Assembly (NCBI RefSeq): GCF_001577755.1
Contig: NZ_CP010776.1
Location: 3,968,001 to 4,032,000, forward strand
DNA from: Rufibacter sp. DG15C
GTDB taxonomy: Bacteria > Bacteroidota > Bacteroidia > Cytophagales > Hymenobacteraceae
DNA: 64,000 nt
Direction of reading: 5' to 3'
Positions 1 through 8,359 of this stretch are shown here, one piece after another. Under the pieces are notes generated by a model that was given only the letters and a program-made list of their open reading frames with translations, had not been told where the DNA came from and did not search any database. Each line of letters opens with the position of its first letter. Position 1 is the first letter of the stretch. The translations under genes were made by a program, and so were the position numbers.

Positions 1-44
1 AACATCTTCAAATTTTCAAATCGTCTAATCTTCAAATCTATAAA

Positions 45-902
45 ATGAACCCTTTCAATTACAATCCTGAGCAGTTGCATGACGTGGCCCACCAGGTAAG
101 AAGAGACATTGTTAGAATGGTACACGCCGTGAACTCCGGTCACCCGGGTGGTTCTTTGGGCTGTACTGAGTTCTTGGTGTCTTTGTACTTTAGAGTAATG
201 GACCACAAGTCTGAGTTTAACATGGACGGCTCCAACGAGGACCTTTTCTTCTTGTCCAATGGTCACATCTCACCGGTTTGGTACAGCGTATTAGCTCGCT
301 CTGGTTACTTTGACGTGAAAGAATTGGCCACGTTCCGTAAGCTGAATTCACGCTTGCAAGGACACCCTGCTACCGAGGAAGGTTTGCCCGGCATCAGAAT
401 CGCGTCTGGTTCATTAGGTCAAGGCTTATCTGTAGCCACCGGCGCGGCGCAGGCCAAGAAAATGAACAATGATGACAAGTTGGTATACGTGTTGATGGGC
501 GACGGTGAATTGGAGGAAGGCCAGATCTGGGAAGCCGCCATGTACGCCGCTCACCACAAAGTAGACAACCTCATTGCCACCGTAGACTACAACGGCCAGC
601 AGATTGATGGTCCAGTAGACGCCGTAATGAGCCTGGGCAATCTGCGCGCCAAGTGGGAAGCCTTCGGGTGGAAAGTATTGCATTGCGAGAACGGAAACGA
701 CTTTGTGCAACTGGTTCCTGTCTTGGAGCAAGCCAAAGCCTTGACCGGTAAAAAACAGCCTATTATCATCTTGATGAACACGCAAATGGGTTTCGGGGTG
801 GACTTCATGATGGGTTCACACAAATGGCACGGCGTGGCACCAAACGACGCTCAGTTAGAGCAAGCCTTGGTACAGCTGTCTGAAACCCTGAACGACTACT
901 AG
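45..902 (+). CDS. Transketolase, N-terminal (TPP-binding) subunit
   Basis: Thiamine-diphosphate-binding half of a split transketolase (285 aa), acting in the non-oxidative pentose phosphate pathway by two-carbon ketol transfer between sugar phosphates in the cytoplasm. The sequence shows the SGHPGGSLG motif near residue 31, SGSLGQGLS near 121 and the TPP/metal motif GDGE at 152-155 followed by N183. Its length is that of the N-terminal half only; the other half is encoded at 2325-3284, with a VWA gene between. The ATG at 45 is the only sensible start. The upstream 44 bases are a repetitive TTCAAAT-rich phrase. Family assignment is secure; an active enzyme presumably needs both halves. Confidence 0.96.
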   Translation: MNPFNYNPEQLHDVAHQVRRDIVRMVHAVNSGHPGGSLGCTEFLVSLYFRVMDHKSEFNMDGSNEDLFFLSNGHISPVWYSVLARSGYFDVKELATFRKLNSRLQGHPATEEGLPGIRIASGSLGQGLSVATGAAQAKKMNNDDKLVYVLMGDGELEEGQIWEAAMYAAHHKVDNLIATVDYNGQQIDGPVDAVMSLGNLRAKWEAFGWKVLHCENGNDFVQLVPVLEQAKALTGKKQPIIILMNTQMGFGVDFMMGSHKWHGVAPNDAQLEQALVQLSETLNDY

Positions 903-928
903 TCTCTTATTAAGTAGGTTTACTGCCC

Positions 929-2320
929 ATGGCTTTGTCGCGCGCTTTGTATAGTTGTCTGCTCTGTCTCCTGCTCTGCGGGATGGCGGTGCCGACGTCT
1001 GCGCAAAACAAAGCGGTGGCTCTCAAGAAAACGCGTCTGCTGTTTCTCTTAGATGCCTCGGGTAGTATGCAAGCCAAATGGGAAGAAAGCACGCGCTGGC
1101 AGGTGGCCAAAACCATGCTCGCTAAGATGGCGGACTCCCTGGACTCGTACGGAAACTTGGAGATTGCCTTGCGGGTGTACGGGCACCAAAGCGCGGTGGC
1201 CTTGAAGAACTGCAAGGACTCTAAGCTGGAGGTACCGTTTGCGCCTAAGAACGCGAAAGCCATCAAGCAGAAGTTACAGACCATCACGCCCAAAGGCAAC
1301 ACGCCCATCACGTATTCTCTGCAACAGTCGGCTAATGATTTTCCGGTGAGCGACAACGTACGCAATGTGGTCATCATCATCACAGACGGTGTGGAGAGTT
1401 GCGGCGGTGACCCTTGTGCCACGTCTATTGCCTTGCAGAAAAAGCGCATCTTTTTAAAGCCGTTCATCATTGGCTTAGGCGACGACCCTGAGTACATGAA
1501 GGCGTTCAGTTGCATGGGGCAGTTCTACAATGCCTCAGACATCAGCACTTTCCGGAAGGTCTTGGACAACGTGATTTCCATCGCGCTCAAGAAAACTACC
1601 GTCACGGTGCAGTTAACCGATGAGGCGGGCAAGCCGGTGGAGACCAACGTGAACATGACCTTCTTGAACAACGTCACCGACCACCCCGAGTACAACTTTG
1701 TGCACTATATGGACGCAAACGGCAAGGCTGACGCGGTAGAAGTAGACGCTTTGCTCAGCTATGACCTGGTGGTGAACACTATTCCGGCAGTGATGGTGCG
1801 CAACTTGGACATTAAGCCCGGGCAGAACAATGTCATCAAAGTAAAGGCACCGCAAGGCTCTCTTTTTTTACAGCAGATTGCGCCTACGGCCTACGGACGA
1901 GTGGATGCTTTAATTAGGCCGAAAGGCAGTACCGCTTTGTTACAACCTCAGCCGTTCCCTAGCAAGGTCAAGTACTTGGCAGGCGCTTATGACGTGGAAA
2001 TGCTCACCTTGCCTAGGATCAAAGAGCAAATTACCATCAAGCAAGGCCAAACCACGGTGCTCAACTTTCCGGCGCCCGGCATCATGAGCGTGACCCAGGC
2101 CCTTTCTGGCTACGGTAGTTTATATGTGCTGGAAGCCGAAGGAAGCCAGCGCTGGATTCAAAACCTCCCCGAGACGGGCAGTAAAATTAATTTACCTTTA
2201 CAACCGGGCCGTTACCGGCTGGTATTCAGAGTAAAGAACGCCAGCAGTAGCAAGTTCACAGATGTAAAGGACTTTACCATTAAATCTAATCAAACCACCA
2301 CGGTTAAACTTTTCAATTAA
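929..2320 (+). CDS. Exported von Willebrand factor A domain protein
   Basis: 463-aa protein with a signal peptide (hydrophobic residues 5-22, likely cleavage after TSA before Q26) followed by a VWA domain. The MIDAS metal site DASGS is at residues 42-46, with the later TPIT and ITDG elements. The C-terminal half is a series of beta-rich segments resembling carboxypeptidase-regulatory/Ig-like domains; I cannot name them confidently. It probably acts in the periplasm as a metal-dependent binding protein; no partner is visible. It starts 27 nt after tktN and ends 4 nt before tktC, so it must be co-transcribed with both transketolase genes, although no metabolic link is evident. Confidence 0.85.
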   Translation: MALSRALYSCLLCLLLCGMAVPTSAQNKAVALKKTRLLFLLDASGSMQAKWEESTRWQVAKTMLAKMADSLDSYGNLEIALRVYGHQSAVALKNCKDSKLEVPFAPKNAKAIKQKLQTITPKGNTPITYSLQQSANDFPVSDNVRNVVIIITDGVESCGGDPCATSIALQKKRIFLKPFIIGLGDDPEYMKAFSCMGQFYNASDISTFRKVLDNVISIALKKTTVTVQLTDEAGKPVETNVNMTFLNNVTDHPEYNFVHYMDANGKADAVEVDALLSYDLVVNTIPAVMVRNLDIKPGQNNVIKVKAPQGSLFLQQIAPTAYGRVDALIRPKGSTALLQPQPFPSKVKYLAGAYDVEMLTLPRIKEQITIKQGQTTVLNFPAPGIMSVTQALSGYGSLYVLEAEGSQRWIQNLPETGSKINLPLQPGRYRLVFRVKNASSSKFTDVKDFTIKSNQTTTVKLFN

Positions 2321-2324
2321 TAGG

Positions 2325-3284
2325 ATGAAAGATTTCCCATACACTGAATCAAAAGATACTCGCTCCGGTTTCGGGGCTGGCCTATTGGAACTGGGCCGTA
2401 CCAACCCGAACGTAGTGGCCCTTTGCGCCGACTTGACCGGTTCCCTGAAAATGGACGCCTTCCAGAAGGAATTCCCAGAGCGCTTCTTCCAGGTAGGCAT
2501 CGCCGAGGCCAACATGATTGGTCTGGCCGCCGGCATGACCATTGGCGGAAAGATTCCATTCACGGGTACCTTCGCTAACTTCTCTACCGGCCGCGTGTAT
2601 GACCAGATCCGTCAGTCTGTGGCGTATTCTGGCAAGAACGTGAAAATCTGTGCTAGCCATGCGGGTTTAACCTTGGGCGAAGACGGAGCTACTCACCAGA
2701 TTTTGGAAGACGTAGGCATGATGAAGATGTTGCCGCACATGACGGTCATCAACCCATGCGACTTCAACCAGACCAAAGCCGCCACCATGGCCATCGCTGA
2801 CTTTGAAGGTCCGGTGTACCTGCGCTTCGGGCGCCCGGTAGTGCCTAACTTCACCCCTGCTGATCAGAAGTTTGAAATCGGCAAAGCCTTGATGCTAAAC
2901 GAAGGCACCGACGTGACCATTCTGGCCACCGGTCACCTGGTTTGGAAGTCTATCCTAGCCGGAAAAATCTTGGCAGAGAAAGGCATCAACGCCGAAATCA
3001 TCAACATCCACACCATCAAGCCCCTAGACGCCAGAGCCATCTTGGAGTCTGTGCGCAAAACAGGCTGTGTAGTGACCGCCGAGGAGCACCAATACCACGG
3101 TGGCCTGGGCGAATCTGTAGCCCGCATATTGTCCCAGGAGTTGCCAACGCCGCAGGAGTTTGTGGCCGTGCAAGATACCTTCGGGGAAAGCGGCACGCCA
3201 GACCAGTTGATGGAGAAATACGGCTTAACCGAGCAGGCCATCGTAGCCGCCGTTGAGAAAGTAATTTCGAGAAAAAAGCAGTAG
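2325..3284 (+). CDS. Transketolase, C-terminal subunit
   Basis: 319-aa pyrimidine-binding plus C-terminal half of the split transketolase. The catalytic glutamate is E61 in the GIAEANM motif, followed by the aromatic-rich segment around FANF that packs on the TPP pyrimidine ring; the C-terminal transketolase domain starts near residue 190. It works with the product of 45-902 as a heteromer. The ATG at 2325 lies 4 nt after the VWA stop, implying coupling. A hairpin terminator and a palindromic repeat follow the gene. Confidence 0.95.
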   Translation: MKDFPYTESKDTRSGFGAGLLELGRTNPNVVALCADLTGSLKMDAFQKEFPERFFQVGIAEANMIGLAAGMTIGGKIPFTGTFANFSTGRVYDQIRQSVAYSGKNVKICASHAGLTLGEDGATHQILEDVGMMKMLPHMTVINPCDFNQTKAATMAIADFEGPVYLRFGRPVVPNFTPADQKFEIGKALMLNEGTDVTILATGHLVWKSILAGKILAEKGINAEIINIHTIKPLDARAILESVRKTGCVVTAEEHQYHGGLGESVARILSQELPTPQEFVAVQDTFGESGTPDQLMEKYGLTEQAIVAAVEKVISRKKQ

Positions 3285-3322
3285 TCTGTTATTGACATAT
3301 AGTTAACAGATAGAATATACAG

Positions 3323-3354
3323 AATGGCTGTTCATATTTTGGACAGCCATTTTT
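3323..3354 (+). terminator. Intrinsic terminator after the transketolase/VWA operon
   Basis: AATGGCTGT pairs with ACAGCCATT around an 11-nt loop and is followed by a short T-run. It sits about 40 nt after the tktC stop and abuts the next 38-nt palindrome, giving two hairpins in series. Confidence 0.7.
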
Positions 3355-3392
3355 CGTTTTTAGGCTGTTTTCTGTAAAACAGGCCAAAAACG
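3355..3392. repeat. 38-nt interspersed palindrome, copy 1
   Basis: Complete copy starting CGTTTTTAGGCTG and ending CAGGCCAAAAACG, 70 nt beyond the tktC stop and directly after a separate terminator hairpin. Confidence 0.9.
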
Positions 3393-3490
3393 AAACTGAG
3401 TTCTGGCCAACCTTAGTAACTTGCTACATGATTTCTTTAAGCGGTTTATTTTTATTGAAAACTGTTTACTGCTAACTGTTCACTGTCCTC

Positions 3491-4030
3491 TTGGAAGACC
3501 ACGAGATACTTTCCAAATTCCAGAATCCGGACTCCCGGAACCTGGCCTTCAACCAACTGGTGCGCAAGTACCAGCAGAAGGTGTATTGGCATATCCGGAA
3601 GATGGTGGTGGACCATGACGACGCCGATGACCTGACCCAAGAGGTATTCGTGAAAATCTGGACGAAACTGGAGACGTTCAGGCAGGACGCGCAACTCTAC
3701 ACCTGGATTTACCGCATTGCCACCAACGAGTGCCTCAACTTCTTGAACGCCAAAAAGAAGCGCTTCTTCCTGCCCATCCATGACGTGGCCGCCGAACTGG
3801 CAGAGAAGCTGGACAACTCAGACACCCTTTCTGGCGATGAGATCCAATTGAAACTACAAAAGGCCCTGGTGCGTCTGCCTGACAAACAGCGGCTGGTCTT
3901 TAACATGAAGTATTTTGACGAGCTGAAGTACGAGGAAATCTCCGAGATTCTTGGCACCTCAGTGGGCGCACTAAAGGCCTCCTACCACATCGCCGTGAAA
4001 AAAATTGAAGAGTTTTTGAAGGCAGATTAA
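3491..4030 (+). CDS. ECF-type RNA polymerase sigma factor, cassette A
   Basis: 179-aa sigma-70 family protein with region 2 (about residues 14-82, including the DDADDLTQEVF core-binding helix and LYTWIYRIATNECLN) and region 4 (about 118-176, LRLP-like PDKQRLVF and YEEISEILGTSVGALK helix-turn-helix). It lacks regions 1 and 3, as ECF factors do. The chosen start is TTG at 3491; there is no closer ATG that keeps the N-terminus. It is followed by a single-span membrane protein and a Spy-like protein, an order repeated at 44144-45686 by clear paralogs. I infer that the membrane protein is the anti-sigma factor. Confidence 0.9.
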   Translation: MEDHEILSKFQNPDSRNLAFNQLVRKYQQKVYWHIRKMVVDHDDADDLTQEVFVKIWTKLETFRQDAQLYTWIYRIATNECLNFLNAKKKRFFLPIHDVAAELAEKLDNSDTLSGDEIQLKLQKALVRLPDKQRLVFNMKYFDELKYEEISEILGTSVGALKASYHIAVKKIEEFLKAD

Positions 4031-4065
4031 ACCCTACCTGCCAAAACCCATCTAAACCCTTGAGT

Positions 4066-4512
4066 ATGAAAGAAGAGTTTGATTTAAATAGCTTACCTAA
4101 GCATCATGGCTACCAGGTGCCAGAGGACTACTTTGACAAGTTGCCCCTGCGCATCATGCAAAGAACGGCCTATGCAGCCCCGGTAGCCCAACCGCAGACT
4201 GCCTGGTTCTGGCAGTTGAAGACCGCGTTTGCCGGTGCGGGCTTGGCCTTGGTGTTTGCAGCTTCTTTCTTAATCACGCAGTACACAGACCAGACGCTTT
4301 CTACCCAAGAGGCCATGGCCCAGGTGTCGCAGAAAGATATTTACCAGTACTTAGTTAACCAGGAAGACTTGCAAACCGCAGACTTAGCTGAAGTGACCGC
4401 CGTGAACCCTTCCCAGTCTCTGGAGTTCCTGGACGTGCGCACCGAGGACGTGAGCGAAATAGTCACCCAGGAGATGCTGGAAGAACAAATGGAAACAACC
4501 CCTAATCAATAA
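4066..4512 (+). CDS. Single-span membrane protein, probable anti-sigma factor, cassette A
   Basis: 148 aa from the ATG at 4066 (preferred over a TTG two codons upstream because the paralog at 44608-45141 also starts MK-[DE]-EFDL). A cytoplasmic N-terminus with a YQVPxxYF-type motif (16-23) precedes one transmembrane segment at about 48-70. An acidic periplasmic tail follows. Position after a sigma gene, membrane topology and conserved N-terminal motif suggest it sequesters the sigma factor; it has no zinc-finger anti-sigma signature, so this is inference. It stops 2 nt before the Spy-like gene. Confidence 0.7.
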   Translation: MKEEFDLNSLPKHHGYQVPEDYFDKLPLRIMQRTAYAAPVAQPQTAWFWQLKTAFAGAGLALVFAASFLITQYTDQTLSTQEAMAQVSQKDIYQYLVNQEDLQTADLAEVTAVNPSQSLEFLDVRTEDVSEIVTQEMLEEQMETTPNQ

Positions 4513-4514
4513 GA

Positions 4515-4976
4515 ATGAAATTCAAGAGTATTCTCACCCTGTGCGTCCTGCTTTTCTGGGCGGCTTTCACGCAGGTACAAGCGCAGACAAAAAAGGAAAC
4601 CCCTGAGGAGCGCAAGGCCCGTTACGAGAAAATCAACAACGCCAAGATTGCCTTCATCACAGACAATGTAAAAATGTCTACGGAGCAGGCGCAGCGGTTC
4701 TGGCCTATTTATACTGAGCACGAGTCCCGTAAGCGCGAACTGCGTCACAAGGCTAAGCAGTTCAGAGACGAAAACATTGGCTCCATGACCGATGAGCAGA
4801 TTCAAGCCGGTTTGGAAAGCCGCCTAGCCAACCGCCAGCGGGAACTAGACGCCGAAAAAGAATACATGGAGCGGTACCTTAGAGTAATTACGCCGCGCCA
4901 GTTGGCTCAATTTTACCGCGCAGAACGCGAGTTTACCCAACTCTTATTACAGCGTCTGCAGACGGCAAGCAAGTAA
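4515..4976 (+). CDS. Periplasmic Spy/CpxP-like protein, cassette A
   Basis: 153 aa with a signal peptide (residues 1-23, cleavage before Q24) and a highly charged all-helical mature part. Spy-type LTxxQ-like motifs are visible as MSTEQAQRFWP near 53 and ITPRQLAQFYRAE near 125. Spy/CpxP/CnrX proteins form hooked helical hairpins and serve as chaperones or envelope-stress/metal sensors. Being third in a sigma/membrane/Spy cassette, it may be the periplasmic sensor or a target of the system. A strong terminator follows 24 nt after the stop. Confidence 0.75.
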   Translation: MKFKSILTLCVLLFWAAFTQVQAQTKKETPEERKARYEKINNAKIAFITDNVKMSTEQAQRFWPIYTEHESRKRELRHKAKQFRDENIGSMTDEQIQAGLESRLANRQRELDAEKEYMERYLRVITPRQLAQFYRAEREFTQLLLQRLQTASK

Positions 4977-5000
4977 CATTTCGTTTGGTTTAGTTTTATG

Positions 5001-5032
5001 AAAGGGAGGTCTATGGCCTCCCTTTTGTTTTT
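5001..5032 (+). terminator. Intrinsic terminator after cassette A
   Basis: AAAGGGAGG pairs with CCTCCCTTT around a 7-nt loop and is followed by TGTTTTT, so it is a textbook hairpin plus T-run. The T-run doubles as the left arm of the next palindromic repeat. Confidence 0.85.
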
Positions 5033-5063
5033 GGCCTGTTTTCTGGGAATCAGGCTAAAAACG
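5026..5063. repeat. 38-nt interspersed palindrome, copy 2
   Basis: Copy with arms GTTTTTGGCCTG and CAGGCTAAAAAC, beginning inside the T-run of the preceding terminator. The outermost C is replaced by T. Confidence 0.85.
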
Positions 5064-5120
5064 AATTCTAAAAATCACCAGACTCAAGACTCGCGACTCT
5101 AGACTCAAGACTATAAAAGC

Positions 5121-5128
5121 TATCTTTG
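5121..5128 (+). promoter_or_regulatory. Bacteroidota -7 element (TATCTTTG)
   Basis: Exact match to the TAnnTTTG consensus 18 nt ahead of the aminotransferase ATG at 5147. No clear -33 TTG is seen. The position favours the ATG over a TTG at 5126, which overlaps the element itself. Confidence 0.5.
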
Positions 5129-5146
5129 CGGCTTAATCCGTTTGCT

Positions 5147-6340
5147 ATGCTTTCTGCCCGTCAACTCTTTTTGCAACACCAAGCCCAAACCACAGACTTT
5201 CCGCTACTCCTAGAAGTGGAGCGCGCCGAGGGCGTGTTCATGTATGGTCCTAACGGCGAAAAGTACTTGGACTTGATTTCGGGGATTGGCGTAAGCAACG
5301 TGGGCCACCGGCACCCGAAGGTCATCTCCGCCATTGAAGATCAGTTGGGCAAGTACCTGCATTTAATGGTGTACGGCGAGATTGTGCAGGCCCCGCCGGC
5401 GCAGTTGGCCCACGCCTTGGCGCAGACGCTTCCAGCTGGATTAGATAACGTGTATTTTGTATCCTCGGGCAGTGAGGCCATAGAAGGTGCCATGAAACTG
5501 GCCAAGCGCTTTACAGGCCGCACGGAGATTATCGCTTTTGACAAAGCCTACCACGGCTCCACTCAGGGAGCCCTGTCCTTGAACGGCGCCGAGAGCTTTA
5601 AACGGTCCTTCCGGCCACTGCTGCCAGACGTAAACCACCTTCAACACAACCACCTACCCGACTTAGAGAAAATCACCCACAGAACTGCAGCCGTTGTAAT
5701 AGAAACTGTCCAAGGCGAAGCCGGCGTACGGGTTCCCAGCAAAGATTATATGAAAGCTTTGAGGGCCAGATGCACCGAAGTGGGCGCTCTTTTGGTCCTA
5801 GATGAGATTCAGTGTGGCTTTGGTAGAACAGGCACGTTTTGGGCATTTGAGCAGTTTGGCATTACCCCAGATATCTTGACCTGCGCCAAAGGAATGGGCG
5901 GCGGCATGCCCATTGGGGCTTTCATCTCAAGACAAGAAATCATGCACAGCTTCAAGAATGACCCGATGCTGGGGCATATTACCACGTTTGGCGGGCACCC
6001 GGTTTCCTGCGCGGCTTCTCTGGCTACGCTTAAGGTTATTCAAGAAGAAGGCCTGCTGAATCAGGTCAACGCCAAGGCTGAACGCTTTAAGCAACGCCTC
6101 ACGCATCCAGCCATCAAGAGCATCAGGAACCTGGGTTTGATGATGGCCGCTGAGATGGAGTCGTTTGAGGTATTGAAAGCCGTGATTGATACAGCCATCT
6201 TAAAAGGAGTGCTTACCGACTGGTTCCTCTTCTGTGACAATTCCATGCGCCTGGCTCCTCCCCTTACTATCACCTTTGAAGAGATTGACTTGGCCTGCGA
6301 CATCATCTTAGAGGCCATTGAAGAGCACGTCCATTTTTAG
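5147..6340 (+). CDS. Class III (PLP-dependent) aminotransferase
   Basis: 397-aa fold-type I aminotransferase of the acetylornithine/4-aminobutyrate group. The PLP-binding lysine is K248 in CAKGMGGGMPIGA, preceded by D219 in LVLDEIQCGFGRTG; SSGSEA (106-111) binds the phosphate. Substrate cannot be read from sequence: no arginine-biosynthesis neighbours are present, so ornithine, lysine or another omega-amine is possible. The ATG at 5147 is preferred because a -7 promoter element lies just upstream. The stop codon TAG lies inside the left arm of a 38-nt palindrome (6332-6369). Confidence 0.88.
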   Translation: MLSARQLFLQHQAQTTDFPLLLEVERAEGVFMYGPNGEKYLDLISGIGVSNVGHRHPKVISAIEDQLGKYLHLMVYGEIVQAPPAQLAHALAQTLPAGLDNVYFVSSGSEAIEGAMKLAKRFTGRTEIIAFDKAYHGSTQGALSLNGAESFKRSFRPLLPDVNHLQHNHLPDLEKITHRTAAVVIETVQGEAGVRVPSKDYMKALRARCTEVGALLVLDEIQCGFGRTGTFWAFEQFGITPDILTCAKGMGGGMPIGAFISRQEIMHSFKNDPMLGHITTFGGHPVSCAASLATLKVIQEEGLLNQVNAKAERFKQRLTHPAIKSIRNLGLMMAAEMESFEVLKAVIDTAILKGVLTDWFLFCDNSMRLAPPLTITFEEIDLACDIILEAIEEHVHF

Positions 6341-6369
6341 GCTATTTTCCGGAAAACAGGCCAAAAACG
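6332..6369. repeat. 38-nt interspersed palindrome, copy 3, containing a stop codon
   Basis: Left arm CATTTTTAGGC includes the aminotransferase stop TAG at 6338-6340; right arm GGCCAAAAACG. The last two sense codons (encoding H and F) are therefore also repeat sequence. Confidence 0.9.
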
Positions 6370-6501
6370 GGTATTTAGGAAAGGCCGCTAACCTTTTCTG
6401 GCTGGCAAGAGTACAACACGAGGATTGAGGAAGGCACTCTTTTTAGTGAGTAGTCCTTCCCTCCTTTTTACATTTCTCTTAGATTAACCAGCGCTGCCCT
6501 T

Positions 6502-8259
6502 ATGGAGATTGCCTTCGTCCTGATTTTGCTTTTGGTGGCAATTGTTCTCTTTGCCACAGAAAAGCTGTCAGTAGATATTATTACCCTTCTCCTGCTTATT
6601 GCCCTCACCAGCACCAAGATCATCAGTCCAGAAGAAGCCTTTGATGGTTTTAGCAGCGACTTTATCATCATCCTGGCCTCCATTTTCGTGATCAGCGCCG
6701 CGCTGGAAGACACAGGTGTTCTTGACTTTCTGGTTAATTGGCTCATCAGGAAGGTAGGCAACAAACCCAACTCCCTTCTGCTGTTCATCATGGTGATACC
6801 GGGATTGGTGTCTGCCTTCATGAACAACACCACCGTGACGGCCCTCTTTGTGACGCCTATTGTGGGCGTGGCCAAGAAGATGCAGATCAGCAGTTCTAAG
6901 TTCCTGATGCCTTTGGCCTACGCTTCCATTCTGGGCGGGACGTGTACGTTGATAGGGACGTCCACCAACGTAGCCGTAAGTGGCTACATGGCCAAGGCCG
7001 GATATGAGCCGTTCGGGTTCTTTGAGTTCTCTGGCATCGGTATTATCATCTTCGTGGTGGGCGTGGTCTACATGATGACCATTGGCAAGCGTATGCTACC
7101 CCAAGGTCAGACTCAGGCCCTCACCACCAAATACAACATCAAGACGTACCTCACCGAGGTGATGATCATGCCGGGCTCTCCCTTGATTGGGCAGGTGGCC
7201 TTTACCTCAGACCTCTCTAAAATGGGCTTCCGGATCTTGAACATCATTCGGGCCAAGGACAACTTTCTACCAGACTACCGCACCCGCATCAGGGAGAAAG
7301 ACGTGCTATTGGTGGAGGGCGAAATCAATGATCTGATGAAGGTCAAGGAAACGGAGGGCATTGAGATTGTAGCCGATGTGATTGTAGAGGAAGACTTGGT
7401 TGGTGGCGACATCAGGCTCGCGGAGATTCTGATCACCGGGAAATCTGACATCATCAAACGCACCGTGCGGGAGAGCGACTTTTTGCGCCGCTTTGGCTTG
7501 GTGGTGCTGGCCATATCCAGACAAGGTGAGACCATCCGGACCAAGATTGGGGATGTGCAGCTACAACTGGGGGACATGCTCTTGGTCCAGGGCACCGCTG
7601 ACCGGTTGGAGTTCCTGAAATCCAATCAGCATTTAGCGGTGCTGGATGAATTTAAGCCCATCCTCTTTAAAGGCCGGAAAGGCTTGCTAACGCTAGGCTT
7701 CTTCGTGCTGGCCATTTTGGTTGGTAGCGTAGGGCTCTTGCCTCTGTCCATTAGTTTTATGGGCGCGGCGGTGCTGGCCGTGTTGTTTAAATGCATCTCA
7801 ACAGATAGAGCCTACCAGGTGATTGACTGGCGATTGCTGGTGTTGATTGGCGGCATGACGGCCTTTGGCATGGCCATGCAGAACACGGGCGCAGACAAGT
7901 TTTTAGCTGAATGGATTGTGCGCCTGCTGGAACCGTTTGGGGTCATTGTGATTCTGGGGGGCTTTATCCTGCTCACGGTCTTCCTGACCCAGCCCATGTC
8001 CAATGCGGCGGCGGCGCTGGTGGTATTGCCGGTGGCCTTGCAGACGGCCATCCAATTGGATTCCAACCCGCGCACGTTCGCCATTGCCATCATGCTGTCG
8101 GCCTCGGTGTCTTTGGTGACGCCGTTTGAACCGTCTTGTATTCTGGTATATAGCCCGGGTAAATACAAGTTCAGTGACTTCTTGAAAATTGGCTCTGGGC
8201 TCACAGTCATCCTGATGGCTATCATCCTTTTCCTGGTGCCCATGTTTTGGCCACTGTAA
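6502..8259 (+). CDS. SLC13/DASS-type anion transporter with two TrkA-C domains
   Basis: 585-aa inner-membrane protein of the divalent anion:sodium symporter (SLC13/CitT) superfamily. About 11-12 hydrophobic segments are split by a cytoplasmic insert (about residues 205-380) with two RCK-C/TrkA-C ligand-binding domains. Signature substrate/sodium motifs are GTSTNVAVS (152-160) in the first half and the TQPMSNAAA element in the second. Proteins with this layout transport sulfate, dicarboxylates or similar anions; which one is not decidable here. It has its own start after a roughly 160-nt spacer and ends 3 nt before a palindromic repeat. Confidence 0.85.
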   Translation: MEIAFVLILLLVAIVLFATEKLSVDIITLLLLIALTSTKIISPEEAFDGFSSDFIIILASIFVISAALEDTGVLDFLVNWLIRKVGNKPNSLLLFIMVIPGLVSAFMNNTTVTALFVTPIVGVAKKMQISSSKFLMPLAYASILGGTCTLIGTSTNVAVSGYMAKAGYEPFGFFEFSGIGIIIFVVGVVYMMTIGKRMLPQGQTQALTTKYNIKTYLTEVMIMPGSPLIGQVAFTSDLSKMGFRILNIIRAKDNFLPDYRTRIREKDVLLVEGEINDLMKVKETEGIEIVADVIVEEDLVGGDIRLAEILITGKSDIIKRTVRESDFLRRFGLVVLAISRQGETIRTKIGDVQLQLGDMLLVQGTADRLEFLKSNQHLAVLDEFKPILFKGRKGLLTLGFFVLAILVGSVGLLPLSISFMGAAVLAVLFKCISTDRAYQVIDWRLLVLIGGMTAFGMAMQNTGADKFLAEWIVRLLEPFGVIVILGGFILLTVFLTQPMSNAAAALVVLPVALQTAIQLDSNPRTFAIAIMLSASVSLVTPFEPSCILVYSPGKYKFSDFLKIGSGLTVILMAIILFLVPMFWPL

Positions 8260-8262
8260 AAC

Positions 8263-8300
8263 CGTTTTTGGGGTATTTCCCAGAAATTAGGCTAAAAACG
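8263..8300. repeat. 38-nt interspersed palindrome, copy 4
   Basis: CGTTTTTGGGGTA / TTAGGCTAAAAACG, starting 3 nt after the transporter stop. The inner stem is weakened by mismatches. Confidence 0.85.
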
Positions 8301-8359
8301 CCCATTCCATAAACAGCCAACTGGCAAAAGCGTACCTTTTATAAAACCTGCTTTTGCCT

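Noticed and set aside
910-1515. 201-codon open frame antisense to the VWA gene
   Set aside because: Shadow of a clear VWA coding sequence.
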